Source: Cyclostephanos tholiformis
Taxonomy: Eukaryota; Bacillariophyta; Thalassiosirophyceae; Thalassiosirales; Thalassiosiraceae
Reading direction: 5' to 3'
NCBI GenBank assembly: GCA_036939975.1
Contig: JALLPB010000043.1
Location: 1-28,916, forward strand
Length of the DNA stretch: 28,916 bases
Shown in pieces: positions 9,840-20,041 of this stretch. The stretch's first letter is position 1; each line of letters opens with the position of its first letter. The notes under the pieces were generated by a model. The model was given only the letters and a program-made list of their open reading frames with translations. It was not told the DNA's origin and searched no databases. Position numbers and translations under genes: made by a program.

Positions 9840-12800
9840 TTTATCGGCAAAACCCTTTTCCATGGAAGCTAACACCTGTGCTTGTTCCCTGGCAACAAAC
9901 TTGTCGAGCCGAGATTGTCCACCAAAAATGAAAGGATTCTCTTCAAGCTTGGCGGGTATTTCTAAACGTGGGTCCCTTCGAGCGGGAGAGAAGAGAGCTG
10001 CCACGAAGGGAATCTCAATCTCACTCTTTGCATACACTTTCACCTTGGTTCCATCCGGTAGAGTTGTGATTTTTTCCAACGGTCGCAATGTTAGCGTGAT
10101 ATCACTCTGTGGAAGGACCCAGCCTCCAGTGCCCGTCATACCCTCACCGATCTGAAGGTCTTTGAACATTTTCGCTACTACAAGGGGGCGCTTCATTCGA
10201 GCGTCTGCAGAAAGCTCACGCGGTTTCTGATTTCCGCGGTAAACTGTAGTAGAGTCTGCCATAGAACAGACGAGCCCTTCATAGAGTATTGGATACCTAA
10301 AATAAACGGTACTTCCAATAAATTTTTGGGCCAGCAAATGTGTTGGTGGAAACACCGGCAATTCGTCTTCCATCTCTAATAATGCTGTCCTGTAGCGACT
10401 GCGTAGGCCAAATATATTTAGAAAGACCTTTCGACGATTTAGTCTTCTTACAGGAGCATCTCTCAGAGTTGGAAAACCGGGAGCAGGAATTTTTGCGCCA
10501 TCATTAAGTTGCGGCCGAAACGTGACATTACGATCCTCGTTCAATTTTGCCCATACAGTCTTGTCAAGTGATTTTACCTTTACGGAGTCATCTTGGTCAC
10601 GAGTTTTTGTCAACACAAAAGTGTCCCCAAACTCATTCAGTCGTTTCTCTTGTTCCGTCAACAAGCTTTCATCTATCGATCGAGCTGCCTCTGTCAATTT
10701 CGCTGAATCGATAAACGGAAGAAGTGTAACCGCCTCCCACGGCCAACGCTTTCCATTCATATCAACAGTGAAAGAATCTGGGTAAAAACTATAGATTTGA
10801 TGTTGAGGTAATAATTACTAGTGACAAAACATATGGAAAGAAGTTGTGGAGAGGAAACTTACTCTACAAGAGGAGAATCAGGTGCTGTCATAAGTCGTCG
10901 GTAAGGTTTGGGCAGCAAATAAGACGATGACGGTGGTAAACACCCTAACAACTGTTCAAACGGACGCAACGGCTCTCCAGCAACTCGGCGCGCATTTATA
11001 TTTTCACTGTTTTGTTCACCGTCAAAGAATGAGACATCAGACAGTATTGCATTGATATTGACAAGATCGCTCAACATCGGTCCATAGTTGTACGGATAGT
11101 ACCACTCCCAAGAGACAACTCCTTTGTAATAATACTCCAAGGTCCACACCAATCCGGTGATGTAAGCCTTTCGTAGGTGCAGGTGCTTCTCAGCGTCAAA
11201 TGGCGTAAAACCGAATTTGTCATAATAGTACCTTCCCTTCAAGTCCACGAGACTGTTCTCGTCGTTTATCGACTCCACTTTCGCAATGCCACCTTCCTTT
11301 GGCGTCATTGATCCCCGAAAAATGCCGCCGAGTTTCTTAATCAATTCCTTGTTCGAAGTCACGGGCTTGAAACTTACGTCGTCATATTCTGGTCGCGGCG
11401 TCATATCTTCTTCCCCCGTCTTCTCGGCACTTTTAAACAGCATATCAACATACCGCTCCCTACCGGCTAACTCAACCTGCTCCAATACCTCCTGAGATGG
11501 AATCAAAGACTCCCGACCAGCCTTTTGGTCGGCATTACGCATGCGTTCATTTTCCTCGTCCATAGTTTCACGTTTATTGTCGTAATATGGATCTTCGTAA
11601 ATTCCGACGTCTTGAATGAAGCCCTCGAGTCTCTTCCCTAAGAAGTGCATGAATCAAAAGAAGTTAAAACCCAGTCGACTGAACAATAACAAAAGCTTTG
11701 CACTGAGGAATGGAGCTTACCCGAAGTAATAATGCCCGAGTCAGTGAGATATGGGTGATTCACAGTGCAGACTTTTCGCGTCCTGTCATTACTTCCTGTT
11801 GCGGCCACCGATTTATTGTAAAGTCCATCCTTCAACCACTTCCCTCTATTCTTCTTGTACGCATAAAACAGCAAGTCAAATGCCTCATCTCCGATATCAA
11901 GCGCCGGCATGTGCGGTAAAAAGTCGTTCCCGACGAAGAATGTCATGAATACGAAATCATCGATGGTTGGCTCTAAGTGATATCGTGAATTCGGGTAGAA
12001 TTCCGATGTTTCGAACTCAAGCCCTAGATACTCCCGCAGTATTGAAAGATGCAAAAGTTCGAAATTTGCATTGTGGATGTATGATTGGACCGCTCCACTA
12101 AGAGAAGGCTGGTGATTTTTCTCGGTAGCAGAACTAGCAGTAGCTGCTTCGACATCGTAGTGTCCACTAACATCATCGCCAACTAATTTGAGGCCACTTA
12201 CTACTTCACCGGCAGGGATCAGAGTTGGCCGGGTACCGGAGTTATTTTCCATCTTTGCCAGTTTTTCTATGGCTTTTCTCCTAACTGGATCAAACACGAC
12301 CTCCTCTCTCAACAAGCACGTATGCGGCTCATGCATCGCGAGGCCGAGCATAACGAGGTCACCATCCTGTCCGAATATGCAATGCGAAGTATTCGGATCG
12401 TAGCCGGGCTTGTGCTTCTCATGACGGATGAATTCCATGATCTTATGCTCTCCCTCGCCGGGCACGTCGTGACCACTGAAGATGATGGTAAGGTCGCGCC
12501 ATCGAGGATCTTTTTGAAGTTTGTGACGGATGAACGATAGGATATGCTGCGAGCATCTGTGCAAGAATGGCGTGCCAGGAGTGATGCAGTTGGAATGAAA
12601 GCCCCTAACTCCGTCTTCATTTTCAGGTGATACTTCTCCCAGAGAGTTGGTAGATATTGATGCGGTGGCGGAGGCTGCGGTGTCGATGGTCCCAGCAAAT
12701 CTCTGCGCCCCTCGTGGATTGCCACTCCCACCAACAGTTGGCGATCGATAGCGATCAAACGCCCCCCCATCCGCCTCGATGAGGTACTCCTTACTGATAA

Positions 12801-13515
12801 CGTCGTCGTCTTCTCCCTCTAGTTCCTCCCCCTGCACTCGCTGCAACGCCATCAAGTGCTTTTCAATCTCCTGTTCGGTTCCGCTACGATATCGTCGACT
12901 GCGCTGCTGATTGAGTTTGGCGCGGGGGGCCACTCCATCAATGGCGAGGAAAACGAGCTGCTTCGGTTGGACGATGTCAGTGACGACGCGATCGACGTAG
13001 TAGCATACATTTTGGAATATCTGTTCCTCCGTGATGGGTTGGACTCCTACGACGGGCGGACTGCTGCTGGTGGCAACCGCAACTCCACCCCCGTTCCCAG
13101 TGTACTCGTCTCCAATCTTGTTCTCTACCTGCTGCTGTTGTTTCTCCAATTCTTCCTCGGAATTATTGTGAGACGAGCAATGAATAATTCCGTTCATATC
13201 TAGATAAAGACGATCAAATTCAGGCATGATATGGGGGATGCTATATGAAAAACAAGATGAGAACAAATGAAATTTGATCCGTGCAAAAGATAAATAACAT
13301 GCCCATTACTCTTACTTGGTGTTTTTACGGCTGCAATTGCCGTTGTTAGACAATCCTTGTTTATCTTGATCAGCATTGCCGCTGTCGATGCTGAGTGATT
13401 TCTCAGGACAAAATCCATGCGCTATTTGTGTTTCCTCATTTGGAGGACAATTTATTGGTTGATTGATAAGAGGATATCTCTCCGAGAGCCATCGAAAGAA
13501 CTTTGGCACTCCCAT
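9789..13515 (-). CDS. XRN1-like 5'-3' exoribonuclease (four or more exons)
   Basis: This enzyme degrades decapped (5'-monophosphate) RNA. Exons by hand: 13515-13316, 13240-11721, 11637-10863 and 10788-9800, with introns of 75, 83, 74 and possibly 86 bp, all GT-AG and phase-consistent. The N-terminus MGVPKFFRWLSERYP is the XRN signature. Then come LYLDMNGIIH, DGVAPRAKLNQQRSRR, SNCITPGTPF, FSGHDVPGEGEHKIMEFIR (acidic metal ligands), GQDGDLVMLGL and VGNDFLPHMP, which cover the magnesium site. DSPLVDFYP and WEAVTLLPFID mark conserved region 2 and support the XRN1 rather than XRN2 branch. The last exon corresponds to the early part of the XRN1 region after the catalytic core, then stops. Read through the donor it ends at 9789 with 1164 aa; spliced at 9799 it runs in frame into the beta5 exon. 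Compared with animal and yeast XRN1 the remaining C-terminal domains are missing. Residues about 70-90 and 115-200 are low-complexity insertions. Confidence 0.88.
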
Positions 13516-13912
13516 TGTGCTTGATGTGATTTATATATGGAACGCGGGGCACATCAGCTTGAGGAGAGAGAAATGATTTTAACTCACTACAACATCTGAG
13601 CTTTCACCTGTTCGTTCTGTTACTCTCGAGAGAGGTGGATAGTTGTGTTGCGGATGCTGATGTTGTGATGGGTGTATTATTATTTTTATATGGCTTCGTT
13701 TGTAGCATTAAATTCCACGTGGCAGCTATTTAGGAGTTTAACCACACATTCAAAAAAAATAAGAAATCGCTAATAAACTCGTCGCATCGGAGCTATCTAC
13801 CTAGTACTACCATATATAGTGCATACCCAATACTATTATCTCAACAAAGCACTCCCTGTCCAGCCATAAATTAGAGGGATATTATTTTTGTTAGCTGTTG
13901 TGAAGGAAACCC
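13516..13912. promoter_or_regulatory. Upstream region of the XRN1-like gene
   Basis: About 400 bp between the exonuclease start codon at 13515 and the repeat-rich block. It should contain the promoter and 5' UTR. No specific box can be assigned with confidence; several short TATATA-like runs (e.g. near 13530 and 13812) are present. Confidence 0.3.
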
Positions 13913-15030
13913 CCAGGCAAAACCATGAATTCATAGTTATGAAACCATGACTTTGTGGGCATGCCCCCCAGCCCCTGCAAAGTTGACAAGTGCAACCAGA
14001 CCTATTCCCACCCAAGTCAAGCCTAAAAATCCCGATCTGAAATGATGGGGTATCACATCAGAGATAGGCAACATGGCTAAGCAGGCATACAAACCCCAAG
14101 GGAGGACATATACAATGTATATGTGTGGTGGTTGTTGCCACCATTGCTCTACATTGGCAGTATGACCATCACATCTGGAGATGATCAGGCATGACAATTC
14201 CTCGATGCATTTTGACGTATTATTTTCTTTTTTTAATGATGTAGACCCATTGCATAGTATGTTAGTTGATTGTTGTATGCTTTGTTGCCGGGAGTATGGC
14301 CCCATGATGGTCAAAGGATGGCATTGACCACCACGGTCTATCATTGCAATGATTTACATTGTTGTGGAGAAATCATCCCCCCTTGCTCTTTTCCTGCCTC
14401 CTTTGTCACCTCCACCGCCATACATCATGTCTAAATGATATCCCTTCCAGGAGAGCATGGCTTGATGATCAATTTGGCATGGAGGAGGATGAGCGATATG
14501 GCTCTGATGCTGCTGATGATGCTCATCCTCACCTCACTGGATGTCATCGCCAATCTTCCAATACAAATACATACATATTCCTACCTAGACAACATTAGAA
14601 CACAAGCTACAAACTCCCATCAACACATCATGAGTAGAGCGAATCATAAAGTTTAAGTTTAATGACATAGTCTTATTGAAAAGTATTATGGCTAGTTATC
14701 ATATGCAGCGGCACCAGGAATGGGGAACTATGGCAGCCATGGGACAACAGCGGCCACCATGGTTGGTTGGTTTGCTAGCTTTAGCTAGCTCAAACACCAT
14801 CACAACACACAATATCGACGATGACATGCCCGAATGCCCGATGGCCAATGCATGGAATGGTACCACCTCATGCACCTTGCCAATCATGTGGCAGGAATAG
14901 AAATCCCACTCCCCAACATCATGGGCTACACACCATAATCAAATTAATACCTTTGCTGGGATATTTGCAAGATTGACCCCATCAAACGAACCATGAATTC
15001 ATACAAAAACCATAAATTCATACCACCTGG
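13913..15030. mobile_element. Possible non-autonomous element with imperfect inverted ends
   Basis: The left end reads CCAGGCAAAACCATGAATTCATAG. The reverse complement of the right end reads CCAGGTGGTATGAATTTATGG, followed by TATGAATTCATGG. The ends are thus imperfect inverted repeats of about 30 bp around a palindromic ATGAATTCAT. The interior has no transposase. It carries the dispersed repeat whose copies also lie near 24490-24890 (opposite strand) and 27925-28035 (same strand). No target-site duplication was found, so the limits are tentative. Confidence 0.35.
14216..14820 (+). repeat. Dispersed repeat, copy 1 (carries extra internal sequence)
   Basis: Shared landmarks with the 24.5-24.9 kb copy, in the same order when that copy is reverse-complemented, are: 'ttgcatagtatg', 'ttgattgttgtatgcttt', 'tatggccccatgatgg' (variant 'tgtggccccatggtgg'), 'gtggagaaatcatc', 'catcatg', then 'ggcagccat' and 'agctaaagctagc'. 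Relative to that copy this one has roughly 200 extra bases between about 14470 and 14690. No coding frame was recognised. Confidence 0.6.
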
Positions 15031-15699
15031 CAGAATAACAATTTTTTTAGCACCCCCTCCCCCCAAAAACTTTCTTTTTTACACCAACTACCCAGCCCCC
15101 CTACCTTATGCTACACTTACTATCGGGACATCTGCATCTAACTCCAATACGATGCCATCACTCGTCCGATGGTAGCCTCCAGTGGCTTTGTGTGAAGATA
15201 TGGACTCGCTCCATCGGGCAATGTGACTTGCGCCATGTCAATCTGAGTGCATGATCATCAAAATTGCTGGTAAGTTTGTTACATTGTAGATAATTAAATA
15301 ATAATTAATTACTCAGTCAGTTTACCGATTTAACCAAATTGCTTCAATCTCACCCTTGACCAACCACTCGTCTGCATTATCCACGTGTGTGATGAGGCTG
15401 AGGCACAATTAGAGGTAAAAATGCACTCAGCCTATGGTGAATAGTCATCCAAGTATTTTCTCCCGAATATGAAGACACAAAAGACAAATAGTAATCAGAT
15501 ACATTTGATATCTATGTGGCTGTGTCGATTCTTGTATTACATTTGTCTAAATCAATATGGCTGTTAACGACTACTCCATGCCTACTCCAACTTAGTATTG
15601 CCCTAGGCAGCCGATGAGGGAATCCAATCGAAGGACAGTTATAAAAGTTAAACTTCCAATATCACATGAGAGACCACCCAACAAAAAAATATATACAAC
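15031..15699. other. Intergenic, no gene recognised
   Basis: AT-rich spacer downstream of the MORN gene on its strand. No motif-bearing frame is visible. The 3' UTR of the MORN transcript would lie toward the right-hand end. Confidence 0.4.
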
Positions 15700-17133
15700 C
15701 TACACGGGCGGCGGTAGAGCGTCGACAAACCCCAAATTCGTCGCAATCTCCATCGCCCTCGTCAGACTCACTGACGTCATGGGCACACCGTCGACTACCA
15801 ATTGCGCCTCCATCCTATCGGCGCTCCACCGCACTCCCTCGCCCTTGTGATGACCGTTCACGTACCGACCGTACAGAATGACGTTGTCCGGTCGATTGAA
15901 CCTACCGAGTCCGTGTCGCTTGCCGTTCGACCAATCCCCGTCGTACACGTGTCCGTCGGACCACTTGTACGTGCCGCGACCGACCATCTCGTCATTTTCC
16001 CACATACCGTGGCATTCGTGCCCGGCGTCGTAGTACATCGATCCGATCCCACGCCTGGCATATCCCCTCTCGTCGATCTGGCCTCGGTACCATCCCAGTA
16101 CCTTCCCGCCACGGTAGATCCTAATGACGTGATGATCGGGATGCTCCGGGTCCGGCGGCGGCGGCGGCGGCGGCGGACTCGAGTTGGTACTCGGTCCAGA
16201 TCCTCCTTCGGTCCCTTCATTCGAGCGGAACAGTAATTCGTCGATGAATTCGTTCACCAATGAGGCGTCGACTTCCTCCACCTTCGCGTCCTGCAACCTA
16301 ATCAGGAGCTCGTCTAGGAGTTTCGTACCCAGAGGGGAGTTGATATCGATTTTGGCAGTTTCCAACCGATAACGAACCTGCTCAAGGGCCTCGTTGCTCA
16401 TGTCGAACCCATCCAAATCTTCCTCCTCCTCCGTCTCCTCGTCGTCGTCATCGTCACCATCGTCGTCACCATCTTCGTCACCATCGTCGTCACCATCGTC
16501 GTCGTCGTCATCGTCGCCGTCACCGCCGGATTCATCGGTGCCTTCGTAATCCTCGACTTCATATCCTCCACCATCCTCATCGCTGTATTCCGACCGCATT
16601 TGGTCAGTCTCGTCGTGTCCAGGACCCTTCCCACTTCCATCCATGGTGACCTTGACCCGTGGCGACGCCATCGAATCATGGGGCGACGACGTCGACGTCG
16701 TCGTCGAAGTCCCCTGTGCGGCCTTCGCCGCCGCGTTGAGTTCCCTCTGGGCGGCCCGCTTGTTCTGACGAGCGTGCCTCAAAGCCTCGACGGCCCTTTC
16801 CAAGATGTCGCACAGCCGATCGACTTCTGCCTCCGCCGATTCGTGCTGCGCGTGTGAGGAGGGGGTGATGGTGGTGGGGCGGGCGGGCGCGGGGGGGGGG
16901 TTGGAGCGATCGGACGACAATGAATGAAATCGACGTGAGGTAATCATCGAACGAGCGAAATAATGGTCAAGGCGTTGGCTTGTTCCGTGGCCCGTGGGTG
17001 GTGTGCGACATTTCAATGATTCACAAGAGCATCTGGACTCGAAGACTGCTGACAAACTTCCTAGGCACACGTTCTGGGGGATACTTACGGCGATGATAGC
17101 GTTGTCGAGGCGGAGCTGTGCAGCCGTCGTCAT
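15700..17133 (-). CDS. Acidic MORN-repeat protein
   Basis: MORN repeats typically form membrane- or partner-binding beta-hairpins, or scaffold cytoskeletal structures; the function here is unknown. Read without splicing it is 477 aa. A donor GCC|GTAAGT at 17088 and a pyrimidine-rich acceptor ending gcgcag at 16846 define an in-frame 243-bp phase-0 intron. Splicing gives 396 aa, with exon 1 being 15 codons (17133-17089) and exon 2 being 16845-15700. The retained form has no stop, so both products are open. Order of parts: a helical, arginine/alanine-rich segment (RLCDILERAVEALRHARQNK); a tract of more than 40 almost pure Asp/Glu/Gly residues; a helical linker; an eight-proline run; then about three MORN units with GWYRG, GSMYYDAG, GRGTYKWSDGHVYDGDW, HGLGRF and YVNGHHKGEG. 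The short C-terminus ends in LPPPV. The acidic tract is encoded by a GAC/GAT microsatellite prone to length change. It is divergent from the helicase gene at 17396. Confidence 0.8.
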   Translation of the reverse strand: MTTAAQLRLDNAIIAVSIPQNVCLGSLSAVFESRCSCESLKCRTPPTGHGTSQRLDHYFARSMITSRRFHSLSSDRSNPPPAPARPTTITPSSHAQHESAEAEVDRLCDILERAVEALRHARQNKRAAQRELNAAAKAAQGTSTTTSTSSPHDSMASPRVKVTMDGSGKGPGHDETDQMRSEYSDEDGGGYEVEDYEGTDESGGDGDDDDDDDGDDDGDEDGDDDGDDDDDEETEEEEDLDGFDMSNEALEQVRYRLETAKIDINSPLGTKLLDELLIRLQDAKVEEVDASLVNEFIDELLFRSNEGTEGGSGPSTNSSPPPPPPPPDPEHPDHHVIRIYRGGKVLGWYRGQIDERGYARRGIGSMYYDAGHECHGMWENDEMVGRGTYKWSDGHVYDGDWSNGKRHGLGRFNRPDNVILYGRYVNGHHKGEGVRWSADRMEAQLVVDGVPMTSVSLTRAMEIATNLGFVDALPPPV

Positions 17134-17395
17134 GGTTCAATTGCAGTTGCTTGTGGATCAGCCCACTTTGTTGCTCTGATACTATCGCGTGTAAGTATGT
17201 AGGTATGGTAGTAGTGTAGGAGTGCTGAAATTGTAGGTATGCTAAATACGTACTATCTCTCTCTCAGGAGGTATTTATGTATCAGATCGATATAGGTACT
17301 CTCTCTCGAATGGATTTCTTCCAGAGGTTTCCTGACAAGATGAGATTGTAATCTGGGTCCACTTTACTCATATACATACTCTGGTTTTGTTAGAA
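17134..17395. promoter_or_regulatory. Bidirectional promoter between the MORN and helicase genes
   Basis: Only 262 bp separate the two divergent start codons (17133 minus and 17396 plus), so both promoters and 5' UTRs must share this space. It contains 'ctatctctctctcagg' and 'gtactctctctcg' CT-runs and several 'gtaggtat'/'gtatgtaggtatgg' repeats. No factor binding can be assigned. Confidence 0.5.
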
Positions 17396-19837
17396 ATGGT
17401 GGGTTTAGGGACTAAAGTCATCGTGGCGGCAATCGCTGCCACGAGGGAGGTTCATTCTTGGTCGTCCGTCGCGCGGCGGCATCCCGCGATGATAAGATCC
17501 TTCGCTCCGCTTAGCGCCGGCGCCGGCGCCGGCGCCGGCGACGACGACGACGACGACGACGAGCTACGCCGTCAGCTCCCCTCCATGGGCCTGAACGAGC
17601 TCCAGACCCAATTCCGACTGGCCATCTCGCGGGAGGATATGGACGCCGCGATGATGTACCGGGACGAGCTCGCCGAACGCGTCAGCTCCGGGGCCTACCG
17701 CGCGAGCGACGCCGCAGACGAGGACGCGCATAGCAAGCGACGTCGTCTGAGCTGGGGTGGACTCGGCACGGCGCCCTGGCTCATCGAGAGACTCCAGGCT
17801 CTGGATTATCCCCTCCCGACCACCATCCAAATCAACGCCTTCGAGGCGGTGAACGCGATACTGCTAAACGATGACGACGGGGGCGGCCTGACCTCCTCCC
17901 GCGGCATCGCCGGGAACGCAGGCGACGACACCCTCGAGGAGCGCCTGCGATCGCAACTGCCACAGAATATGGGAGTGGTCATCTCCGGCTCCACCGGTAG
18001 CGGTAAGACCCTCGCTTACCTGGTCCCCACGCTTAGCACGCTGTCCCAGACCCTGTTTACGCGTCAGCGCATACGCATCAAGGACGAGGAGGACGTCGAC
18101 GATCTCATGGGCGACCTGATCGATCGTGTCATGGTCCAGACGAGTCCCTCCGTGCGGGGACAGGGATACGATCAGGTCGTCGGCGGGAGGAGGGGGGGCG
18201 TCGCCTCCGCCACCGCGGCATTGTCTAGCCTCGGCAAGAGCGGCACGGACATTAAGAGTCCCGTGGCGCTCATAGTTGTGCCCACGAGGGAGCTGGGGGT
18301 GCAGATCGCCCTGTTGCTATTTGAGCTGGTGGGCGGTAATACGAAGAAGACTGCATTGGAGCGGAGTGGGAGGAAGAACATGTTTAGGGTATGTGTATAA
18401 CGCATTTGCTGGAGGTAACAATTTCCATTCGATCGATATACTCAACAACGATGCATTCATTATCATTTTATGCGATTCGCCCCATTATTATTTGTTCAGT
18501 ACAAAGGACCAAAGGGGGTTAAGATCGGCTGCGTCCTTGACGAACAAATGTCGATGGAGGGTCTTAAACTCCAAACGGATATCGCCATTACCACTCCAAA
18601 ATACCTCTCGAAGCTCATCGATGAGAACGATGTTGACCCATCCAAACTCCGCGTGGTTATATTCGACGAGGCCGATTTGGGCCTCGAGCAGACGTCCGAT
18701 GAGAACTTGAAGTTGTTGTTCGACAATAACGAAGCTAAAAGGAGGATGTTCAGCCGCCTATCGTTTTTAGTCGGGGCCAGCGTCACGGCATCTTTGGGAA
18801 ATCTGGCCGTGAAGGCCGAGATATTGCCCGAGGGGAAGAGTTTCATCGCCACAGCAACGAGGTTCGCTCCTATAGCTAAGGAAGACGAGCAACAGTCTGT
18901 GGTCGACGCAAAACTGCCCTCCCCCGAGGACTCGATGGCGACACTGAAAGATCTCAGGCTCTGTCTCGATCCGGGTTTGCGCCACGAGCGCGTGCTCGTT
19001 TCCGATAATTCCGGCCTGCTATGCCTCGCGCGCATGCTCCGGAAGGAGCTACGCGAATACGAGATTGCGAACGCGACCCTTGCCGCGAATGCCGACAGCA
19101 GAGGCGATTCCGATGTGGACGATTTAATGAAGCAATTGGCAGTATTGCGTGAGGACACAAAGGATTTGGAAGAAGACTTCGGCATCGACTCTGTCTTCGA
19201 CTCCGCGAAGACCAATTCGATCAACGCCCTACAGCGACCGCGCGTGGTCGTATTCTTCCCCGACGAAGACGAGGCTCGGGATGCCATCTTCTTGTTGAGG
19301 GACGCTCTTTGGGGCGAACATAGACTCGGAGTATTGCTGCCTAAGACGGGGGAGAATCCGCTAACGATCATGGAGGCGTTCAAATATGGAGACATCTCCG
19401 TTCTTTTGGCTACCCCCAACTCCATTCGTGGCCTAGACTTTCCGGCATTGACACACGTATACACGTTATTCCTGCCCGCGAACGATCCGAGGGAGTACCT
19501 ACATCTCGCGGGGCGCGTGGGAAGAATAGGGCAGCAGGGCAGTGTGCGCGGACAGGGGGGTAGGGTGACCACCATACTTGATCGAAAGGAGGCTTCCCAA
19601 TTCGATCGATTAGCGGAGTTTTTGGGATTCGACTTCAATGATGTGGCACCGCTACAAGCAGAGGTGACCAATGAGTCGAATGTAGAGGATATGAGACGAT
19701 ATTTAGAAGATACGATCACGTTACTTGGGACTGCGGATGCAAGCAGGGATGAGCCAATAATCAACTATTCGGATGAGCTAGATGAATCAGAAGTTACAGA
19801 GGAGGAGGATGACGAGGAGGGGGACACAACATTATAG
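17396..19837 (+). CDS. Divergent DEAD-box RNA helicase with N-terminal UVR motif (two exons)
   Basis: This is a predicted ATP-dependent RNA helicase. Exons 17396-18388 and 18500-19837 join across a 111-bp intron (GTATGT...TTCAG) to give 776 aa. Residues 1-40 are Arg/Ser/Ala-rich with a short hydrophobic stretch, suggesting an organelle leader, but no ASA-F motif is seen. Then come a GA repeat and an Asp7 run. At about 67-97 LNELQTQFRLAISREDMDAAMMYRDEL fits the UVR consensus (ED..A...RDE). Helicase motifs: Q-like PTTIQINAF; I GSTGSGKT (198-205); Ia PTREL (296-300); II DEAD (387-390); III SVT instead of SAT (425-427); V LLATPNSIRGLDFP; VI HLAGRVGR (H..GR..R kept, usual HR altered). An insertion rich in Asp/Glu lies between motifs III and IV, and the C-terminus is acidic. 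The start is the first ATG (context agaaATG). The family is certain; the compartment and RNA target are inferred only weakly. Confidence 0.86.
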
Positions 19838-20041
19838 ATTCTTACAAACTTACGTCGGCCATATTAGGAAGCTATTGATTGGCGTAAAACTGTGAATCAA
19901 GAGCGGGACGTAAAACATGATAATTACCAGCTTTTAGTTCACCACTTTGTGACAAAATTTCTTTCATTCTCGGTTCTGTGTTCTGAATTTTTGCAAGGAA
20001 GCTTGCTACGATTTCGACTGATTATTCCCTGTCTTTACTCA
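19838..20041. other. Convergent 3' spacer
   Basis: 204 bp between the convergent stop codons of the helicase and the TLDc gene. The two 3' UTRs are likely to abut or overlap, giving potential for antisense transcripts. No distinct terminator can be named. Confidence 0.4.

Noticed and set aside
9614..9850. 78-codon minus-strand frame (MPIKCLTRKV... when read) overlapping the proteasome/exonuclease junction
   Set aside because: It crosses the proposed intron and ends before the conserved proteasome block; it is a shadow of the junction region.
11700..12400. Plus-strand open frames inside the exonuclease exon
   Set aside because: They are antisense shadows of a conserved exon.
18496..19764. 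422-codon minus-strand frame opposite the helicase
   Set aside because: It is the antisense of the conserved helicase exon, serine-rich with no motif; a codon-bias shadow.
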